Positions 1-7,208 of a stretch of DNA of 30,469 nt are shown here, piece by piece. This stretch comes from CAYMJV01 sp964390545 (lineage in GTDB: Bacteria > Desulfobacterota > BSN033 > UBA1163): assembly GCA_964390545.1 (NCBI GenBank), contig CAYMJV010000038.1, positions 1-30,469 of the forward strand, given 5' to 3'. The notes beneath the pieces were generated by a model. That model made no database searches, was not told where the DNA came from, and saw only the letters and a list, made by a program, of their open reading frames with translations. Position 1 is the first letter of the stretch; each line of letters opens with the position of its first letter. A program made the translations under genes and the position numbers.

Positions 1-24
1 CAAAAAAAGTCAACCCTTCGACTC

Positions 25-175
25 CCCGGCCTAATCCTTCGACTGCGCTCAGGACAAGCGGCCTGGGCTCGACTTCGGCGTGAGATCAGTCGAACGCTCA
101 GGGTTGACCCTGAGCGACGCTTGCCTTCGATCCGTTCTCAGGCCGAGGAAGCGTCGTCGAATGGGTCAATACCCA
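25..175. repeat. Degenerate intergenic repeat at the window edge
   Basis: This gene-free stretch downstream of the RidA gene is rich in fragments of the type CTTCGACTGCGCTCAGGAC. It contains a hairpin, GCTCAGGGTTGACCCTGAGC (96-115), with an 8-bp stem and a TTGA loop. There is no long T-tract, so it is not a textbook terminator, although it could end the minus-strand transcript. It resembles dispersed intergenic repeats seen in many uncultured bacterial genomes. No coding potential was seen. Confidence 0.4.
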
Positions 176-193
176 AACGAGTGGCGAAAGACC

Positions 194-580
194 CTATTTA
201 GGTAAGTAAGCGATGACGTCTACCTCCAGCATAATATCAAAGGGCAGGCGGGCCACCTGAACGGTTGTACGAACCGGTGGATCTTTCTTGAAATACCACC
301 CATAGATTTCATTCATCTTAGAGAAATTGTTCATATCGCTCAAGAAGACCGTAGCCTTCAAGACATGCTCTAACGATGAACCCGCATCTTCCAAGATCAT
401 TTGCAGATTCTCAAAGACCACACGGGCTTGCTCGTTAAAATCCCCTTTGACGATCTCACCCGTATCAGCATAGGCAGGTCCCTGACCTGATATGAAGAGC
501 AGATGATTAAAAGAGAGGGCCACAGAATAGGGCCCTTTTGGCTTCGGCCAACGGTCGCTCTGCAAAATCTTTTTTTTCAT
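194..580 (-). CDS. ridA: RidA/YjgF/Rid-family enamine/imine deaminase
   Basis: This is a 128-residue cytoplasmic protein of the Rid family, which hydrolyses reactive enamine/imine intermediates made by PLP enzymes to keto acids and ammonia. The family arginine that binds the substrate carboxylate is R104 in PPVRTTVQVARLP, the acidic residue is E119, and the SGQ motif is at about 31-33. The length is normal for the family. I start at the internal ATG (580) because AGGAGAGG lies just before it; a longer reading from 598 would place that Shine-Dalgarno inside the gene. It lies 51 bp downstream of an aminotransferase on the same strand, which fits a partner that clears imines. Other Rid subfamilies act on different imines, so the substrate is unproven. 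Confidence 0.88.
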   Translation of the reverse strand: MKKKILQSDRWPKPKGPYSVALSFNHLLFISGQGPAYADTGEIVKGDFNEQARVVFENLQMILEDAGSSLEHVLKATVFLSDMNNFSKMNEIYGWYFKKDPPVRTTVQVARLPFDIMLEVDVIAYLPK

Positions 581-631
581 TTCCTCTCCTTTCCCCACCC
601 GGCGAATAAGCCTCTCAACACATGCTTACAG

Positions 632-1726
632 CTAGGCCAGCTTATTAAGTATCTCCACGCCTCTCATGATCATTTCATCGGGCACGGCAAAGGAGATACG
701 AAAATGGCTTGACCGCTGCGAGAAAGAGTTCCCGGGGATCATGAAGACATTGTTCTGGAGTGCCTTCTCCACGAATTTTTCTGCATCTTTCCCGGGGGCT
801 TCGGGAAAGATATAGAAAGCGCCACGGGGTTTGGTCACATGATACTTCTCGCTCAAGCCGTCATAAATGAGGTCCCGTTTTCTTCTGTAGTCAGCCACAT
901 GATCGCTGACATCATAATCGAGTGCCTTTACTCCGACTCTTTGGGCAAAAGCAGGTGGGCAACTATAAAAGTATTGCTGGATCGGTATCACTTTGGTAAT
1001 GAATTCTTTGGGACCAGCCACATAGCCTAAACGCCATCCCGTCATAGCCCAGCTCTTCGAAAATCCATTGAGAATGATCGTCTTCTCATATATCTGACCG
1101 ATAAAAAGTGGATTTGGTTCGTCATAGATGAACTTTTCATAAATATCATCAGAGACGATGAAAAGATCGTGTTTTCTCGCGATCTGGACCACCATCTCCA
1201 GCTCCTCACGGGTGTAGACCTGTCCGGTTGGATTGCTAGGACTGTTGATAATCATAAACTTCGTCTTTTTGGTAATCTTCTTTTCGATCTCTTCCGCCCG
1301 GAGCCTGAAATCAGGATACGTGTTGATAAACTTAGGAACGCCCCCCATCAATTTGGTCATATAGTAATAGTTGAGGAAATAAGGGTCGGGGAAAAGGACT
1401 TCGTCTCCTGGATTGACGAGGGCAGTGAACACCAAGGTCAATCCTCCAGCCACCCCCACGGTGGCAATGACATCCTCAAAGATCATCCTTCTCTTCTTGA
1501 GATGGTCGTGGAGTTTCTCAATCAACATCGGGTCCCCTCGGGAAACCGTATACTTGTTATATCCCTCCTGGATCCAATGCTTGGCATCGTCTTTTAAGGG
1601 TTGAGGGACGTCGAAATCAGGTCTGCCAATGCTGAAGTTAACCGGGTCCTTCATTTTCTCAGCAAGATCAAGAATCTTCCTAATTCCTGAAAGCTCAATA
1701 TCCCCCATTCGATCTGCAAATTTCAT
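632..1726 (-). CDS. Class I/II PLP-dependent aminotransferase (aspartate/aromatic type)
   Basis: This 364-residue fold-type I aminotransferase has the Schiff-base lysine at K224 in GFSKSWAMTGWRLGY. It also has the NPTG motif (N165), the pyridine-nitrogen aspartate in SDDIYE (D193), and the substrate carboxylate arginine R343 in FRISFA. These match the aspartate aminotransferase Ib-like subgroup, which also includes enzymes for alanine, aromatic and other amino acids, so the substrate is open. It is probably cytoplasmic, with no signal peptide. The start at 1726 is preceded by GGAGC at good spacing. It is upstream of the RidA gene and downstream of a molybdoenzyme gene, separated from the latter by a repeat-filled spacer. 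It may supply the last transamination step of the pathway encoded upstream. Confidence 0.92.
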   Translation of the reverse strand: MKFADRMGDIELSGIRKILDLAEKMKDPVNFSIGRPDFDVPQPLKDDAKHWIQEGYNKYTVSRGDPMLIEKLHDHLKKRRMIFEDVIATVGVAGGLTLVFTALVNPGDEVLFPDPYFLNYYYMTKLMGGVPKFINTYPDFRLRAEEIEKKITKKTKFMIINSPSNPTGQVYTREELEMVVQIARKHDLFIVSDDIYEKFIYDEPNPLFIGQIYEKTIILNGFSKSWAMTGWRLGYVAGPKEFITKVIPIQQYFYSCPPAFAQRVGVKALDYDVSDHVADYRRKRDLIYDGLSEKYHVTKPRGAFYIFPEAPGKDAEKFVEKALQNNVFMIPGNSFSQRSSHFRISFAVPDEMIMRGVEILNKLA

Positions 1727-1784
1727 GTTCTGCTCCTTTCCTTCTGAGACTATTCAACCATGATGGATTCGAAAAAACTCCCAA

Positions 1785-1957
1785 TTGGTCATCCTGAACC
1801 CTTCGCCATTTGTCACCCTGAGCCCATTCGCTTCGCTCAGGATAAACTCCGAGAAGGGTCATCCTGAACGGAGTGAAGGATCTCAGGATAAACTCCGTGA
1901 AGGATCTGAAATGCTTTGATTTGCTCAGATTCTTCGCTTCACTCAGAATGACAGAGT
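1785..1957. repeat. Cluster of GTCATCCTGAGC-type dispersed repeats
   Basis: The 300-bp spacer between the molybdoenzyme and the aminotransferase is filled with copies of a repeat in both orientations. Examples are GTCATCCTGAACGGAGTGA near 1859 and the opposite-strand form ending CTCAGAATGAC near 1951. The unit CTCAGGATAAACTCCG is directly repeated at 1836 and 1882. Such units are common dispersed intergenic palindromes in environmental genomes. An open reading frame of 97 codons across it is an artefact of the repeat. Confidence 0.75.
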
Positions 1958-2027
1958 GCCGCCGATCGACTTTTTGCGAAACCATCAACCATCCAATTTG
2001 GAGATGATGATTCCATATGGAAGTAAG

Positions 2028-4097
2028 CTAACCCTTTCTGATTCGACATGCAAGCGCCCGCATCTCCGTGTACCCTGTGACCGGGTCGCGAGCCTCCAAT
2101 TCCGTTAACCGAGATTCATTCGCATCGCCCTCCCAACCGTGGAGGACATTGACGACTCCGGCCATCATCGCCTCAGTGGTTTTCGCTTTTACCTTGATTT
2201 TTCCCTTTCTTGTTTCCACGATGATGAGATTCCCATCAACGATGCCATGCTTCTTGGCGGTATCCGGATGGATCTCAGCGATGGGTTCAGGAGCTCGCCG
2301 TCTCAATGCGCTGATGCTCCTCATCTGCCAATGGGTGTATTCCGGAACTCGAGCACCCGTATTCAGAATCAAGGGATACTCTCTGGCCAGTTCAGGAGAC
2401 TGAATCGGGCTCTGAGTGGGCTCTTTATATACAGGGATTGGATCGTATCCAGCCTCGGCTAATGTTTTCGAATAAATCTCGATCTTACCGGAAGGGGTTC
2501 TAATTTGCTTTGGCTCGGTGATGTCATAACACCGGTCGCCGTACCACATTCCCTCAGGATGCTCTTCCAATTGCTTCAGCGTCAATCCGCTCTCCTTAAG
2601 GAACATCTCCACCACCTCTTCATCACTCTTCCAAGGGAATTGCTCTCCGTAGCCCATCTTCCTGCCCAGCTCTGAATAGAACTTCCAGTCCGGCCAGGCC
2701 TCCCCGATCGGGTCGATAATTCTCTTGCTAAGAAGGACATAGGGCATTCCACCCGTTAACCCGTAGTTATAGGCCAACCCAAGTTTTTCCAGAGAGGAAC
2801 AAGCAGGGAGAACAATGTCGGCCAACCGAGCCGTCTCGGTCATAAAAAGATCCATCACCACCAACAGATCTAGTTTTTTGAAGGCCTCTTTGAATTTGTG
2901 AGAGTCCGGCCATGCAGCAACCGGATTTCCTCCGCTCACAATCATTGCTTTGATTGGATAAGGTTTCTCTGTAAGGATCACATCAGCGAGAAGCATCTGC
3001 TGTCCATAAGGAGACGTCATGCCCCAGAATCGGCGAAACAACGGATGAGCATCCGCGCCGATAGGCTCTTCCTCAACCGGGATTCTCAGATCGGTGAGAC
3101 GCATAAACGGATTCGTGGCCCAACCGCCGGCGATATCGTAGTTTCCGGTGATGGTATGCAGGATGGCGAGCGCCCGGTTATTCTGAAAGCCATTGATGTG
3201 CTGATCTAAAGAATTGATCCCTTGGATGATCGAGGCGGATTTGGCTCCGGCGAAGATCCGGCTTATCCTCCTGATCTCCGAGGCTGGAACCCAACATATT
3301 TCTGCTACTTTCTCCGGAGTGTACCCCTTGACATGCTCAACCAGTTTGTCAAAACCAATCGTATACCTCTCAACGAAATCCTTCTTATAGAGATTCTCGG
3401 ATAGGATGACATTCATCATACCCAAAGCCAAGGCGCAGTCCGTTCCCGGCCTCAACTGGAGATGAATACCTCTTTGGGCCAGAGGTATTCTCTTGGGATC
3501 TATGACAATGAGCTTTAGCCCTCTATCCAAGGCTTGATAGATTCTACTGGCTAAAGGTGGTTCTGAGGCCTCGGGGTTATGACCCCACAGAATAATACAT
3601 TCGCTGTTGTCCGGATCCTCCAGAGGGTAGGTACCGAATGTCAACAGCCGCGCCATGATGCGGGATCGAAAGCAATGAGCTTCAATGGAGAAGAAATTGG
3701 GCGTCCCAAAGGCACCCCGGAACCTCTGGGCAAAAGCGGAGATCTCGATGTTCTCTGCTCCGATCGACCCTACTGAAAAGGCTACCGAATGAGGACCATA
3801 CTCTTTCTTAATCTGTTGCAATCGAGAGGCAATGATATCGAGGGCTTCATCCCACGAGATTCGACTCCAGCTCTCCCCTTTCTTCTTCAGCGGGTATTTT
3901 AAACGATCAGGCGAATAAACGTAATCGGACAAACAGGACCCTCGGGGGCATACCACTCCCCTGCTGAAAGGGTGCTCCTTCATCCCCTCCACTTTGATCA
4001 GCTTGCCTTCCTTGATATAGGCCTCTATGCCACACACCTGAAAGCACAACATGCAAACCGTTTTATAGACCTCGGTATTGGTTGATGCGGTTCCCAT
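2028..4097 (-). CDS. DMSO-reductase-family molybdopterin oxidoreductase with a cysteine Mo/W ligand
   Basis: This protein of about 689 residues belongs to the DMSO reductase (MopB) superfamily and should bind bis-MGD and one [4Fe-4S] cluster. The N-terminal cluster motif is C15-x2-C18-x3-C22-x27-C50. The probable Mo/W ligand is C141 in SIEAHCFRSR. The C-terminal molybdopterin dinucleotide-binding domain spans about 560-685. No Tat signal precedes the cluster, so it is probably cytoplasmic. I choose the ATG at 4097 because GGAGAGG stands just upstream; the reading frame extends 10 codons further to 4127. Cluster and ligand spacing recalls acetylene hydratase, but the aspartate next to the second cluster cysteine of that enzyme is a phenylalanine here. 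No membrane or electron-transfer subunit is adjacent, so the fused flavo-FeS protein encoded upstream is a plausible electron partner (inference). Confidence 0.9.
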   Translation of the reverse strand: MGTASTNTEVYKTVCMLCFQVCGIEAYIKEGKLIKVEGMKEHPFSRGVVCPRGSCLSDYVYSPDRLKYPLKKKGESWSRISWDEALDIIASRLQQIKKEYGPHSVAFSVGSIGAENIEISAFAQRFRGAFGTPNFFSIEAHCFRSRIMARLLTFGTYPLEDPDNSECIILWGHNPEASEPPLASRIYQALDRGLKLIVIDPKRIPLAQRGIHLQLRPGTDCALALGMMNVILSENLYKKDFVERYTIGFDKLVEHVKGYTPEKVAEICWVPASEIRRISRIFAGAKSASIIQGINSLDQHINGFQNNRALAILHTITGNYDIAGGWATNPFMRLTDLRIPVEEEPIGADAHPLFRRFWGMTSPYGQQMLLADVILTEKPYPIKAMIVSGGNPVAAWPDSHKFKEAFKKLDLLVVMDLFMTETARLADIVLPACSSLEKLGLAYNYGLTGGMPYVLLSKRIIDPIGEAWPDWKFYSELGRKMGYGEQFPWKSDEEVVEMFLKESGLTLKQLEEHPEGMWYGDRCYDITEPKQIRTPSGKIEIYSKTLAEAGYDPIPVYKEPTQSPIQSPELAREYPLILNTGARVPEYTHWQMRSISALRRRAPEPIAEIHPDTAKKHGIVDGNLIIVETRKGKIKVKAKTTEAMMAGVVNVLHGWEGDANESRLTELEARDPVTGYTEMRALACRIRKG

Positions 4098-4127
4098 AAG
4101 GGTTCCTCTCCGAATTATCTTTTTCAT

Positions 4128-4147
4128 CTAATACAAACGCATTAATT
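4128..4147 (-). promoter_or_regulatory. Conserved box upstream of the molybdoenzyme (candidate operator)
   Basis: Read on the coding strand this is AATTAATGCGTTTGTATTAG, ending 31 nt before the chosen ATG of the molybdoenzyme. A related sequence matching at 15 of 19 positions lies just upstream of the flavoprotein gene at 7108-7126. TAAT and ATTA half-sites eight bases apart give it partial dyad symmetry. Recurrence before two neighbouring genes suggests a shared regulator-binding site. It also forms the left terminus of the inverted-repeat element, so a transposon-end explanation competes. Confidence 0.4.
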
Positions 4148-4252
4148 TATGATACCCCCTACGTTATCCTTTCTTCAAGAAACCGTGTCCCAATTGGAGA
4201 AAGGGCAAAGAATCTCTAAAACGGAATAGACAGGCGGATGAAAAGCTTTAGA

Positions 4253-4286
4253 CCTGCCTGCGCGAAGCCGCTTCGGCGAAGGCAGG
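4253..4286. repeat. Palindromic hairpin repeat
   Basis: This 34-bp near-perfect palindrome runs from CCTGCCTGCGCGAAGC to CGGCGAAGGCAGG. It lies at the centre of the inverted-repeat element. Sequences of this form recur between genes in many environmental genomes. It could fold into a strong RNA hairpin but lacks a following T-tract. Confidence 0.6.
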
Positions 4287-4492
4287 GCGGAACCTTTGAG
4301 CGATAGGATTCAAAAGCCCCAATCGCGTGACAAGACTGCCTTTCAAGCACCAAAGACGCTTACCAAGAATTTTCATAATGCCCCGCGTTCTAAAGCTTTG
4401 GAATCCGTTTGTCTGTTCCGTCCTCACGATCAGCTCTTATGACACAGTTTCCAAGGGGTGATGGTGATATAATCTTAATTAATGCGTTTGTA

Positions 4493-7090
4493 TTAGTCAT
4501 GCTTCTTAGGAAACAATCCGCACTGAAAACACCGATCTGCCTCGCAGAGAGCTTCCATTTCAGTGAACCCAAGTTCAATTTCCTGAAAGCCTTTGATTCT
4601 CTCTTCCATGGGCAGAGCTGGCATCCTCTGCCGCTCTCTCCTGTTGAATCTATCCAGATCAACATCCTCGATTCCTATGGTACGAGGAAGGGGTTCTTCA
4701 TCTTCGAGACTCTCTCCGCGCAGGTATTGATCAATGGAGAAAGCCGCCTTTCTGCCAGCGGCCATGGCCTCAATGACGGTGGCGGGTCCGCTGACAACAT
4801 CTCCACCCGCAAATATTCCTTCGATATCGGTCATCATCGTACGGGGATGGATCCGAATCGTCTTATTTTCTGCCCAATCAAATTTTTCGGCATCCAGGAA
4901 GGAAAGGTCAGGGATTTCTCCAATGGCAGGGACAACGGTATCGGTTTCGATGACAAACTCCGAACCTTTCAAGGGCTCGGGTCTCCTCCGGCCACTCTCG
5001 TCTGCTTCGCCCAATTTGGTCCTGACGCACTCCACTTTTGCCACCTTTCCATCCTTACCCATAATCTTGACGGGGGACGTCAAATAATGAATCTCAATTC
5101 CCTCTGCCTTGGCAGCCTCCACGTCCTCCCTGTACGCGGGCATTTCCTCTTCTGACCTGCGGTAGAGGATAGATACTTCCTTGCCTCTGAACCGGCGTGC
5201 GACTCTTGCAGCATCGATGGCTACATTTCCACCACCTACGATGATCACCCTCTTCCCCAGTTGAATCTTCTTCCCAAGGTTAACATCCTTTAATAAGGGA
5301 ATGCCATCATAGACGCCTTTCATCTCCTCCCCGGGGATGCCCAACTTTACGCTCTTGTGGGCGCCAGTGGCAATAAAAATTGCTTTATAACCTTGCCGCC
5401 AAAGGTGATCGATACTCAACGCACCTTTCCCCGTACCGATGGGACTATTGAGCCGTATCTCAACACCCTGTCTCTGGATATTCTCGATCTCGCTTTGAAC
5501 CACCTCTCTGGGCAGGCGGTATTCGGGAATGCCGACGGTCAACATCCCACCAGGGACGGGAAGGGCCTCAAAGATCGTTGTCGGATAGCCCAGCTTGACT
5601 AAATGACAAGCAGCTGTCAAACCCGCTGGGCCAGAACCAATGATAGCCACTGCCTCCTCTTTTGTCTTTTTCGGGGCAATGACATGACTCTCCCCCCTGT
5701 TCAAAGTTGCTGTATCAGCGACAAAGCGTTTAAGACCATTAATGGCAACAGATGTATCAAGATGACTGCGGTGACACTTTCCTTCACAGGGACGCGGACA
5801 GACTCGACCCACCGTACCGGGCAGGGGAATCTTTTCCTCGATCACACGAAGTGCTTGTTCGTAATGACCATGAGCAATGAACTCAATATAGGTTCGAATA
5901 TCTAATCCGGCTGGGCAAGCTGCTTTGCATGGGGGAATGAGAAACCAGGGTGAGGGCGCATTGAGAGCTCCCTTGGGCCACTCAATACAGGTCACAGGCT
6001 CATATCGCTCATCGGCTTCACTGCAATAGCCACAGGCAGCGCATTTTACAATTTCATCAGCTCTTCCTTTTTTAGCTTTGATCGGCCAATCGGGATCAGC
6101 CAATAGGGCTCTTGCCACCCCTATAATATCTGCCCTACCCTTTTCCAGAATCCCCTCTGCTAACTCAGGGGTTCGAATCTTTCCAGCTGTCACAATCGGA
6201 AGATCGTATCCTGCTTCCCTAACCGCTTTGCGCACTGCTTCAGCCAGATAGACCTGGGTTCCATCCGGATGCCACCACCGGGGACTCATTCGGTAACCAC
6301 TATAGCCAGTTCCAGCGAACGGAGGGGTGTTGGGCAGAGGCGTTTCTGCATCCTCAAACTTCTCACCTGCTGACACACTGATATAGCCGACCCCCACGTA
6401 AGCAAGCCGCCGCGCGATGCGCGTGCTCTGCAGTGGGGTATTTCCTTCCTTGATAAACTCCTCGCCATTGATCCGCACGCCTATCGGAAACTCATCACCC
6501 ACTGCCCCGCGGGTGGCGACCACCACTTCGGTTGGTAGTTTGACCCTCCCTTCAAAATCACCTCCATAAGAATCCTTTCTCTTATTCACCAGTGAGAGAA
6601 AGGAGGCAAGTGTGGTGAAGTGCGCCATATGGAGCTCAACAAAGTCAAAACCCGCCACTTTAGCCCTTAGGGCACCTCTGGCAAATTGTTCCGGGATAAC
6701 TTTTATCTCCTCCAATTTTAAGTCTTCAACCTTCTGTCGCCAGCCGCTCCTGGCCAACTTCAGGAAATGGATGAGCTGCAGGCCTATCTTGACATCTGAA
6801 CTGGCCAGGCGAATCCCCTCAACCAATTCTCTCAGCTCAGAGATAAACCGATCGTCACTGACACGAAGATTGAATGAGCTCTTTGAAGGAAGGACGACGG
6901 CAGCCTCCACCACCATCGCTCCCACTCTCCCTCGAGCCATTCTCTGGTATCGTTCTTTAAGGGCTTCTGTCACATGGCCATCTTCCGCTGCCAGCCTGGT
7001 GACCGCCGCTGTTGCCATGATCCGATTCGGAAAGGTGCACCCTTTGATTCTTAGCGGGGAAAATAATTTTTCGTATTTCATGACAGCCAT
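4493..7090 (-). CDS. Fused old-yellow-enzyme / GltD-like FMN-FAD-iron-sulfur oxidoreductase
   Basis: This is an 865-residue multidomain flavoprotein. Residues about 3-340 form an FMN TIM barrel of the NADH:flavin oxidoreductase/2,4-dienoyl-CoA reductase type (LFSPLRIKG; H154 and H157 in ELHMAHF; NKRKDSYGG). A cluster motif C350-x2-C353-x2-C356-x11-C368 follows. Residues about 385-460 resemble the N-terminal iron-sulfur domain of the glutamate synthase small subunit (C388, C392, C431, C435, C439). An FAD motif GSGPAG (485-490) and an NADPH motif GGGNVA (619-624) follow. A final CxxC is at 854-857. Ordinary dienoyl-CoA reductases are about 670 residues and lack the GltD-type insert. Starts at 7102, 7090 and 7081 are all possible; AAGGA lies 11 nt before 7090. 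The likely role is NAD(P)H-linked reduction of an enoate or electron transfer to a partner. Confidence 0.88.
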   Translation of the reverse strand: MAVMKYEKLFSPLRIKGCTFPNRIMATAAVTRLAAEDGHVTEALKERYQRMARGRVGAMVVEAAVVLPSKSSFNLRVSDDRFISELRELVEGIRLASSDVKIGLQLIHFLKLARSGWRQKVEDLKLEEIKVIPEQFARGALRAKVAGFDFVELHMAHFTTLASFLSLVNKRKDSYGGDFEGRVKLPTEVVVATRGAVGDEFPIGVRINGEEFIKEGNTPLQSTRIARRLAYVGVGYISVSAGEKFEDAETPLPNTPPFAGTGYSGYRMSPRWWHPDGTQVYLAEAVRKAVREAGYDLPIVTAGKIRTPELAEGILEKGRADIIGVARALLADPDWPIKAKKGRADEIVKCAACGYCSEADERYEPVTCIEWPKGALNAPSPWFLIPPCKAACPAGLDIRTYIEFIAHGHYEQALRVIEEKIPLPGTVGRVCPRPCEGKCHRSHLDTSVAINGLKRFVADTATLNRGESHVIAPKKTKEEAVAIIGSGPAGLTAACHLVKLGYPTTIFEALPVPGGMLTVGIPEYRLPREVVQSEIENIQRQGVEIRLNSPIGTGKGALSIDHLWRQGYKAIFIATGAHKSVKLGIPGEEMKGVYDGIPLLKDVNLGKKIQLGKRVIIVGGGNVAIDAARVARRFRGKEVSILYRRSEEEMPAYREDVEAAKAEGIEIHYLTSPVKIMGKDGKVAKVECVRTKLGEADESGRRRPEPLKGSEFVIETDTVVPAIGEIPDLSFLDAEKFDWAENKTIRIHPRTMMTDIEGIFAGGDVVSGPATVIEAMAAGRKAAFSIDQYLRGESLEDEEPLPRTIGIEDVDLDRFNRRERQRMPALPMEERIKGFQEIELGFTEMEALCEADRCFQCGLFPKKHD

Positions 7091-7107
7091 GTTAGAAATC
7101 ATCCTTA

Positions 7108-7126
7108 GTAACAGAAACGCACTAAT
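7108..7126 (-). promoter_or_regulatory. Conserved box upstream of the flavoprotein (candidate operator)
   Basis: On the plus strand this is GTAACAGAAACGCACTAAT, which matches the box before the molybdoenzyme (4128-4146) at 15 of 19 positions and in the same orientation. It ends 18 nt before the chosen start codon at 7090. The equivalent position relative to two adjacent redox genes argues for shared control. No regulator gene is present in the window. Confidence 0.4.
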
Positions 7127-7150
7127 GCTTTTCCCTTAGCCTCTGATTTC

Positions 7151-7204
7151 CCCCTCACCCTCCCCTCTCCCCCAAATTGGGGGAGAGGGATGGGGTGAGG
7201 GGGG
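7151..7204. repeat. CCCCTCACCC-type long hairpin repeat, copy 1
   Basis: This 54-bp inverted repeat begins CCCCCTCACCCTCCCC and ends GGGGTGAGGGGG, with an AAATT loop at its centre. It fills the spacer between the molybdenum hydroxylase stop codon and the start of the flavoprotein gene downstream on the minus strand. Two more copies of the same family lie in this window. It may act as a transcript end or RNA-stabilising hairpin. Confidence 0.8.
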
Positions 7205-7208
7205 CCAC

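Larger units (their letters stand above)
4128..4496. mobile_element. MITE-like 369-bp element with exact 20-bp terminal inverted repeats
   Basis: The spacer between the two redox genes is bounded by CTAATACAAACGCATTAATT (4128-4147) and its exact reverse complement (4477-4496). A second, inner inverted pair is imperfect: 4221-4252 against 4389-4421, beginning ACGGAA and ending AAGCTTTAGA. The centre holds a 34-bp palindrome (4253-4286). No open reading frame in it looks real. The right end overlaps the stop codon of the downstream-numbered flavoprotein gene. It could be a decayed miniature inverted-repeat element, or a promoter segment copied in inverted orientation. I saw no clear target-site duplication. 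Confidence 0.5.

Noticed and set aside
1695..1988. 97-codon minus-strand open frame
   Set aside because: It is made almost entirely of translated dispersed repeats (ILSEAKNLSKSK and similar), a known false-gene pattern.
2028..4097. Acetylene hydratase
   Set aside because: Spacing is similar, but the aspartate beside the second cluster cysteine is replaced by phenylalanine, and nothing nearby supports acetylene use.
4409..5155. 248-codon plus-strand open frame
   Set aside because: It runs across the end of the flavoprotein gene and the inverted-repeat element; the minus-strand gene has clear cofactor motifs.
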